A DNA stretch of 64,000 bases from Pseudoalteromonas prydzensis (GTDB lineage Bacteria; Pseudomonadota; Gammaproteobacteria; Enterobacterales; Alteromonadaceae): contig NZ_BDDT01000002.1 in the NCBI RefSeq assembly GCF_001661495.1, forward strand, positions 186,001-250,000, given 5' to 3'. Every line of letters starts with the position of its first letter. Position 1 is the first letter of the stretch. Below the pieces are notes generated by a model, which was given only the letters and a program-made list of their open reading frames with translations, searched no databases and had not been told where the DNA came from. This document shows, piece by piece, positions 58,686 through 64,000 of this stretch. The position numbers and the translations under genes are program-made.

Positions 58686-60263
58686 ATGAGCAAAGACATT
58701 CACGATTCACGAATTCTTATTTTAGACTTTGGTTCGCAATACACGCAATTGATCGCCCGCCGTGTGCGTGAAATTGGTGTTTACTGTGAGCTGTGGGCAT
58801 GGGACGTAACGGAAGAGCAGATCCGTGAGTTCAATCCTCAAGGTATTATTTTATCTGGTGGCCCAGAGTCAACAACCCTTGAGAACAGCCCACGTGCTCC
58901 TGAGTATGTGTTTAATGCTGGCGTACCAGTACTTGGTATTTGCTACGGCATGCAAACAATGGCTACTCAGCTAGGCGGCAGCGTTCACAGCTCTGATAAA
59001 AAAGAGTTTGGTTATGCGCAAGTTGAAAAAGTAGGTGATTGTGCATTATTTGATGCGATTGAAGATCACATTACAGACGGTGGTAATGGCGTACTAGACG
59101 TATGGATGAGCCATGGCGATAAAGTAATGGAAATTCCAGATACCTTTAAAACCACAGCTAAAACATCTACCTGCCCACATGCAGCAATGTCTAACGAAGA
59201 AAAGCGTTTTTATGGCGTACAATTCCACCCAGAAGTAACTCATACTCATCAAGGGCAACGTCTACTTGAACGTTTTGCAATTGATATTTGTGGTTGTGAA
59301 AAGTTATGGACTCCTGCCAAAATTATTGATGACGCAATAGAGCGTATTAAAGAAACGGTAGGCGATGACGAAGTGATCTTAGGTTTATCTGGTGGTGTTG
59401 ATTCATCAGTGGTCGCTATGCTTATCCACCGCGCGATTGGCGAGCGTTTAACCTGTGTATTTGTTGATAACGGTTTACTGCGTTTAAACGAAGGCCAACA
59501 AGTAATGGATATGTTTGGCAATAAGTTTGGCCTAAACATCATCAAAGTAGATGCTGAAGAGTTATTCTTAGCGGACCTTGCTGGTAAATCAGATCCAGAA
59601 GACAAGCGTAAAGCGATTGGTCATACATTTATTAAAGTTTTTGATGAGCAATCTAAAAAGCTTAAAAATGCAAAATGGTTAGGCCAAGGTACTATCTACC
59701 CAGATGTAATCGAGTCAGCTGCGTCTGCAACAGGTAAAGCACATGTGATCAAATCTCACCACAATGTGGGCGGTTTACCAGATGATATGGAAATGGGCCT
59801 AGTAGAGCCACTGCGTGAATTATTTAAAGATGAAGTACGTAAAATTGGTTTAGAGCTAGGTTTACCGTATGACATGCTTTACCGTCACCCGTTCCCTGGG
59901 CCTGGTCTAGGTGTGCGTGTACTTGGCGAAATCAAAAAAGAATACTGTGATTTATTACGCCGTGCCGATGCTATCTTCATTGAAGAGCTACACAAAGCTG
60001 AGCTTTACCACAAAGTAAGCCAAGCATTTACTGTGTTCTTACCGGTGAAGTCTGTTGGTGTAATGGGCGATGCGCGTAAATATGACTGGGTTGTAAGCCT
60101 TCGTTGTGTTGAAACTATCGACTTTATGACTGCTCGTTGGTCACATTTACCGTATGAGTTCTTAGGCCTGGTTTCAAACCGCATCATTAATGAAATCGAC
60201 GGTATCTCGCGTGTTGTTTACGATATTTCAGGTAAACCACCGGCCACGATTGAGTGGGAATAA
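58686..60263 (+). CDS. guaA: GMP synthase (glutamine-hydrolysing)
   Basis: A 525-residue enzyme. A class I glutaminase domain has nucleophile Cys in GICYGMQ and His/Glu in [10 protein letters not shown]. The ATP-pyrophosphatase domain starts near 210 with P-loop LSGGVDSSV, and the C-terminal dimerisation domain ends KPPATIEWE. It converts XMP to GMP. Confidence 0.97.
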   Translation: MSKDIHDSRILILDFGSQYTQLIARRVREIGVYCELWAWDVTEEQIREFNPQGIILSGGPESTTLENSPRAPEYVFNAGVPVLGICYGMQTMATQLGGSVHSSDKKEFGYAQVEKVGDCALFDAIEDHITDGGNGVLDVWMSHGDKVMEIPDTFKTTAKTSTCPHAAMSNEEKRFYGVQFHPEVTHTHQGQRLLERFAIDICGCEKLWTPAKIIDDAIERIKETVGDDEVILGLSGGVDSSVVAMLIHRAIGERLTCVFVDNGLLRLNEGQQVMDMFGNKFGLNIIKVDAEELFLADLAGKSDPEDKRKAIGHTFIKVFDEQSKKLKNAKWLGQGTIYPDVIESAASATGKAHVIKSHHNVGGLPDDMEMGLVEPLRELFKDEVRKIGLELGLPYDMLYRHPFPGPGLGVRVLGEIKKEYCDLLRRADAIFIEELHKAELYHKVSQAFTVFLPVKSVGVMGDARKYDWVVSLRCVETIDFMTARWSHLPYEFLGLVSNRIINEIDGISRVVYDISGKPPATIEWE

Positions 60264-60292
60264 CCGTTAGATAGTTTTTCTAACTGATTATA

Positions 60293-60330
60293 AAAACGGC
60301 GAATTAGTTAACTAATTCGCCGTTTTGTTT
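60293..60330 (+). terminator. Terminator of guaBA
   Basis: A perfect 34-base palindrome (60293-60326; arms of 17 beginning AAAACGGCGAATTAG) followed by T residues. Confidence 0.94.
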
Positions 60331-60368
60331 ATTTAAAAAGCAATCAAACTAAAAAAGTAATTTTTTTC

Positions 60369-60396
60369 TTTACCTTTAGCGAAAGGTCTCTATAAT
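60369..60396 (+). promoter_or_regulatory. Promoter of tRNA-Trp
   Basis: TTTACC (60369-60374) and consensus TATAAT (60391-60396) spaced 16 bases, about 14 bases before the tRNA. Confidence 0.7.
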
Positions 60397-60409
60397 TCGT
60401 CGTCATTGC

Positions 60410-60486
60410 AGGGGCGTAGTTCCAATTGGTAGAACAGCGGTCTCCAAAACCGATGGTTGGGAGTTCGAGTCTCTCCGCCCCTGCCA
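60410..60486 (+). tRNA. trpT: tRNA-Trp (anticodon CCA)
   Basis: 77 bases ending in an encoded CCA. Acceptor stem AGGGGCG / CGCCCCT, D arm GTTC / GAAC, anticodon loop CTCCAAA (anticodon 60444-60446) and T arm GGGAG / CTCTC around TTCGAGT. It is very close to E. coli tRNA-Trp, with one extra D-loop base. The first anticodon-stem pair (27:43) is G-A rather than Watson-Crick. Confidence 0.96.
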
Positions 60487-60551
60487 TTTCTTCTTTACAT
60501 CGTTTTTATTACTTCTTATATTGTTCTAGTGTTTAAATCTACTGAGTTGTT

Positions 60552-60860
60552 ATGCATCCACGATACGCAGCTATTTTTGGTATAGAAAACCTTGAACTAA
60601 ATCAGCATTTTCGATCTGATCCAATAGTCGAGCAAGTTGGCGATCAGGCAGTCACAGCACAGCCAGTAACTATTGAGCTCAATACACAATTATTCGCAGA
60701 CTTACAGCGTGCTGTTGCGCCATTACAGATAAAGCAGATTGTGCAAAGCGATAATCTTGCTTGGCATAATGGGTTGCTTAGCATTCCAAGCTCACAGCTT
60801 ACTGCCGATAATAAACGCGCACTCTGGGCGCTGATGAGTAAATACCTTGATAACCTTTAA
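60552..60860 (+). CDS. holD: DNA polymerase III psi subunit
   Basis: A 102-residue protein. Sequence similarity to E. coli HolD by eye is limited to an N-terminal RYAAIFGIENLELN and a C-terminal KRALWALMSKY. The assignment rests mainly on size and the holD-rimI gene order, conserved in gammaproteobacteria. Psi links the clamp loader to SSB through chi. The 3' end overlaps rimI. Confidence 0.68.
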   Translation: MHPRYAAIFGIENLELNQHFRSDPIVEQVGDQAVTAQPVTIELNTQLFADLQRAVAPLQIKQIVQSDNLAWHNGLLSIPSSQLTADNKRALWALMSKYLDNL

Positions 60861-61308
60861 ACCTGTCACTGAAGCATCGATAGATGCGCTAATGGCCATT
60901 GAGAATGCATGCCATAGTCATCCTTGGGCACTCAATACCATGCAATCATGTTTAGCTGGGCGCTACTTTAATTTAGCCGCATTTAAGGCTGAACAAATGG
61001 TTGGTTTTTATATTGGTGAAAAAGCAGGGCCTGATTTTACCTTAATGGATATTTGCGTTGCGCCACAGTTTCAGGGGCAGGGCATTGCTAAACAATTGCT
61101 TAATGCGTTTATTAGTTATGGTGAACAGCACTGTGCTGAAAACTTATTTTTAGAAGTGCGTGAAACCAACACCCGTGCCATTGCTTTGTATGAGCAGGCT
61201 GGCTTTACTGAAATGTCGGTGCGTAAAAACTACTACCCCAGTGATGATCCGGCAAAAAATGGCTATGAAGATGCTATCTTAATGGGCATGACTCTGCTAT
61301 TTGGCTGA
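60847..61308 (+). CDS. rimI: Ribosomal protein S18-alanine N-acetyltransferase
   Basis: A 153-residue GNAT enzyme from a TTG start at 60847, inside the holD end, with GAG eight bases upstream. It has the acetyl-CoA-binding VAPQFQGQGIAKQLL and FLEVRETNTRAIALYEQAGF, characteristic of RimI. It acetylates the N-terminal Ala of S18. It is translationally coupled to holD. Confidence 0.92.
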   Translation: MITFKPVTEASIDALMAIENACHSHPWALNTMQSCLAGRYFNLAAFKAEQMVGFYIGEKAGPDFTLMDICVAPQFQGQGIAKQLLNAFISYGEQHCAENLFLEVRETNTRAIALYEQAGFTEMSVRKNYYPSDDPAKNGYEDAILMGMTLLFG

Positions 61309-61332
61309 GCTCAGATGAACTTCATCCACATA

Positions 61333-64000
61333 TTATAATTCAGTTAGCGGCTCTTGCTGCAACGTGTACTTAATCGACTCTATTAAACTCAGCGCTAAAT
61401 AATCACGTCGGCTCTGATCGCGACCCCGTAAGTTATCCTCAAGTGCCGCAGCAGCATGGTGAATATTGTTAAACCCAAAACATCCTGCACTGCCTTTTAA
61501 GCTGTGTGCAAGCACCCTTAGTTGTTCCCACTCATTGGCACTGTGCAGTTGTGTTACCTGAGTTAAATAGTCGGGTAATTTGGAACGGTAGTCGTTGTTG
61601 ATTTGTTGAAACCTTTCGCTATTGAGTAGGTTGTCCCATTTATTTTGGGTGTCTTTTTCAATATTTAAATAGCTAACCAGCACACTTTCTAAAGCATCTT
61701 TGTCGATTGGTTTAGCGAGTGCCTCATCGCAACCCGCTTGCAGATAAGTATTTACGTCATGTTTCATCACGTTCGCAGTGAGGGCGATGATGGGACCGTC
61801 ATAGGCTGCGTGGCGTAACATCTGAGTGGCTTCTAAACCACCCATTACAGGCATTTGCATATCCATAATGATCAGTTGATAGTCGTTTACTAGTGCCATT
61901 TCAACCGCTTCTGCGCCGTTGTTAGCAATGTCCGGTTCAAGCCCCCATGTTTGCAACAGTAGTTTGATCAATACTTGATTATCGGGGTTATCTTCTGCGA
62001 CTAAAATATTGGCATCAAAACTGTTTTGTGCAAATGAAAGTTGTAGATCTTTTTCCGGAGCGAGTTGGCTTTGCTCTGTTAGCATCACAGGAGGAAAATC
62101 ACTGTTAGTCGCTAAGTTACAGGCAATTTGCACGCTAAAACAACTACCTTTACCGAGCGTACTTTGTACATATACATCACCACCGAGTAGTTGCGCTAAA
62201 TTTTTAGAAATACATAAGCCTAATCCTGTACCACCAAAGCGTCGTGTGGTGGTGGCATCAGCTTGTTCAAACGGTTTAAATACTCGCTCAACTTCATGTT
62301 CGGACATGCCAATACCGCTATCTTGAATTGCAAACTCAATCAGCTGTGAATCGCTGTCATAAGTAATATCTAAAGAGATCAAGCCTTGCTCGGTAAATTT
62401 CACTGCATTACTGGCAATATTGATGAGAATTTGTTTTAAACGGGTGCCATCACTATTAATGATGCGCGGCAGTGGTAAGTGAAAGTTGATATTACAGTTG
62501 AGCTTTTTCTCTTGTGATAACGGCCGAATAATTGAATCTATATCATGGACTAATTGCACGATATCCAGTGGCTCTTTTTCCACTGCTAGCTTTTCGGCTT
62601 CGATTTTGGATAAGTCTAAAATATTATTAATTAGCTCAAGCAGGTGCTTTGAATTACGTAATATAGTACTGAGATGTAAAGCATCACCGCTGGTTTTATT
62701 GCTATGTAACAGCTGCTCGGTAAAGCCCATAATTGCGGTTAGTGGCGTGCGAATTTCATGGCTCATATTAGCTAAAAAGCGGCTTTTTAATTGGTTGGCT
62801 TGCTCAGCTTGGGCAATGGCAACTTCTAGCTGACTGTTCATGGTTTCAAGTGCTTTGGTACGGCTTTCAACTTTATCTTCAAGATGATGTTTGTATTCTT
62901 CAAGTTCGTCTTGATAATGACGAATTTGGTTCACCATGTGGTTAAAGTCGTTAAATAGCACGCCCACTTCATCGTTATTGTGCGCGGGTAAATACACCGA
63001 TAAATCGCCATCACCAACACGATGGCTGGCAGCACCGAGCAACTCGATTGGGTTAAGCAGTAAATTACGTACCACAATAAATATCAGCATCGGTAGGGTG
63101 ATCACTGAAATGATCACAATTAACGCAGTAATTAAGCTGATTGCTTTACCCGATTGGTACAGCAAAGCTTTCGGAATAGTAGAGACATAATAATAACCGC
63201 CGCTCATCTGAATAGCGTAAATCATCCGCTCTACTTTATCTATACTCGATAATTCTATGGTTGAAAGCTTGCCGAGATCTGCGAGTTCATGAATTTGTTT
63301 AAGTTCGTACTCACTAATATATTGACCACGTTTATCGTAGTCTGAACTAAATAATATTTTACCGTTATTGGTTAGTAATAAATTGAGCGTGTTGTTATAG
63401 GGAGCTTCTAAAATACTGGTATTTAAAATCGATGGCTCGACGTGTACAACAATAAAACCAAGCTGTTGTGGGCGTTTTAAGTAGTAATCGGCACTGTAAA
63501 TACGTTGAATAAAATACAAGCTGGTGGTGCCATCTGGTTTTTGCACCATAAACTGTTGTTGGCGTAGGTTACTTTGTAATACTTGCGAAAAAAACGGGTA
63601 ACTGGTTGGGGCGGTATTTAAATTACTGGAGTAATAGGCATCACTTTGACCGTTTGGTGAAATCAAATTAACACTAACAATGTCAGGGTAAGCCTCTGAG
63701 TAACTGGCAAATACATCCATTAACGCGCCTAGTCTGCGGGTGTAATTACCACTGTCGCGTAGATCATCGGCTAAAAAATCACTGAGTACAGGAGAGGTTG
63801 AAAGCAATTTTGTGGTTGAGTGGAAAGAATCAATGTAGTTAAACATTTTTTGCTGTTGTTGTTCAACAAAGCGACTGACTATAAGCTCAGCTTGCTTTTG
63901 CGTAGAACTGGTTACGTTGGTGAGAGTAAAACCACCTAAAAACAGTAACGGCAAAATCACCAACGGCGTGATATACCATAATAATCTTATACTTAGCTTA
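61333..64000 (-). CDS. Hybrid sensor histidine kinase with receiver and HPt domains (N-terminus beyond window)
   Basis: The frame is open to the window's right edge, reading KLSIRLLWYITPLVILPLLF, so the true start lies outside; at least 889 codons are visible. Order: first membrane helix, a large periplasmic sensor region, a second membrane helix near 63110-63170, HAMP, coiled coil, HisKA (MSHEIRTPLTAIMGF), ATPase (DSGIGM, GTGLGLCISKNL), receiver (IIMDMQMPVMGG) and C-terminal HPt (AHSLKGSAGCFG). This is a complete internal phosphorelay of the BarA/ArcB type. Its separate output regulator is not in the window. Signal unknown. Confidence 0.9.
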   Translation of the reverse strand, partial: KLSIRLLWYITPLVILPLLFLGGFTLTNVTSSTQKQAELIVSRFVEQQQQKMFNYIDSFHSTTKLLSTSPVLSDFLADDLRDSGNYTRRLGALMDVFASYSEAYPDIVSVNLISPNGQSDAYYSSNLNTAPTSYPFFSQVLQSNLRQQQFMVQKPDGTTSLYFIQRIYSADYYLKRPQQLGFIVVHVEPSILNTSILEAPYNNTLNLLLTNNGKILFSSDYDKRGQYISEYELKQIHELADLGKLSTIELSSIDKVERMIYAIQMSGGYYYVSTIPKALLYQSGKAISLITALIVIISVITLPMLIFIVVRNLLLNPIELLGAASHRVGDGDLSVYLPAHNNDEVGVLFNDFNHMVNQIRHYQDELEEYKHHLEDKVESRTKALETMNSQLEVAIAQAEQANQLKSRFLANMSHEIRTPLTAIMGFTEQLLHSNKTSGDALHLSTILRNSKHLLELINNILDLSKIEAEKLAVEKEPLDIVQLVHDIDSIIRPLSQEKKLNCNINFHLPLPRIINSDGTRLKQILINIASNAVKFTEQGLISLDITYDSDSQLIEFAIQDSGIGMSEHEVERVFKPFEQADATTTRRFGGTGLGLCISKNLAQLLGGDVYVQSTLGKGSCFSVQIACNLATNSDFPPVMLTEQSQLAPEKDLQLSFAQNSFDANILVAEDNPDNQVLIKLLLQTWGLEPDIANNGAEAVEMALVNDYQLIIMDMQMPVMGGLEATQMLRHAAYDGPIIALTANVMKHDVNTYLQAGCDEALAKPIDKDALESVLVSYLNIEKDTQNKWDNLLNSERFQQINNDYRSKLPDYLTQVTQLHSANEWEQLRVLAHSLKGSAGCFGFNNIHHAAAALEDNLRGRDQSRRDYLALSLIESIKYTLQQEPLTEL

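Overview
The window is chromosomal DNA from a marine gammaproteobacterium, most likely Pseudoalteromonas or a close relative in the Alteromonadales. Evidence: AT-rich coding, a class GN sortase locus, several lineage-restricted families (DUF3019, DUF3530, DUF3581, DUF3718), and gammaproteobacterial blocks such as lptD-surA-pdxA-rsmA-apaG-apaH, argR/mdh, ispB/rplU-rpmA-obgE, guaB-guaA and holD-rimI. I see no prophage, integrase, transposase or CRISPR array.

Layout. 1-5.7 kb: dedicated sortase system (histidine kinase cut by the window edge, response regulator, OmpA-like PdsO, VIT/vWA sortase target, sortase). 5.6-10.8 kb: EamA transporter, proB, a diguanylate cyclase, a glutaredoxin-like protein and gltX. 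11-18 kb: a very large secreted subtilase with a GlyGly-CTERM-like tail, a MipA/OmpV porin-like protein and a convergent DUF3019 gene. 18.4-20.4 kb: chemoreceptor. 20.5-27.1 kb: outer-membrane biogenesis and RNA-maintenance operon (minus strand). 27.1-29.8 kb: amgK-murU cell-wall recycling plus djlA, preceded by a 16-codon leader ORF. 29.8-31.4 kb: DUF3530 and rluA. 31.5-32.0 kb: an unannotated CsrB-type regulatory RNA. 32.2-36.9 kb: Fur-type iron(III) ABC transporter and a DyP-like protein. 36.9-43 kb: argR, mdh, ispB, rplU, rpmA, obgE, folA and a DUF3718 gene. 43-47.2 kb: two-component system, DUF3581 and an SrmB-like helicase. 47.4-48.7 kb: T4-lysozyme-like enzyme with an overlapping exported partner. 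48.8-53 kb: MTHFR-like protein and an M16 lipoprotein peptidase. 53-53.9 kb: three tiny membrane-anchored genes, one an XRE regulator, with TGTCA operators. 54-64 kb: cysE, a coiled-coil membrane protein, xseA, guaBA, tRNA-Trp, holD-rimI and a hybrid sensor kinase cut by the window edge.

Most is core genome. The parts that best repay a second look are the CsrB-like RNA with 23 GGA motifs on one strand against 1 on the other, the lysozyme/partner cassette, the membrane-tethered HTH operon with its 31-residue protein, the amgK leader ORF, and two enzymes of known fold that lack key catalytic residues (the DyP-like and MTHFR-like proteins). Everything here was read by eye; no database search was run.
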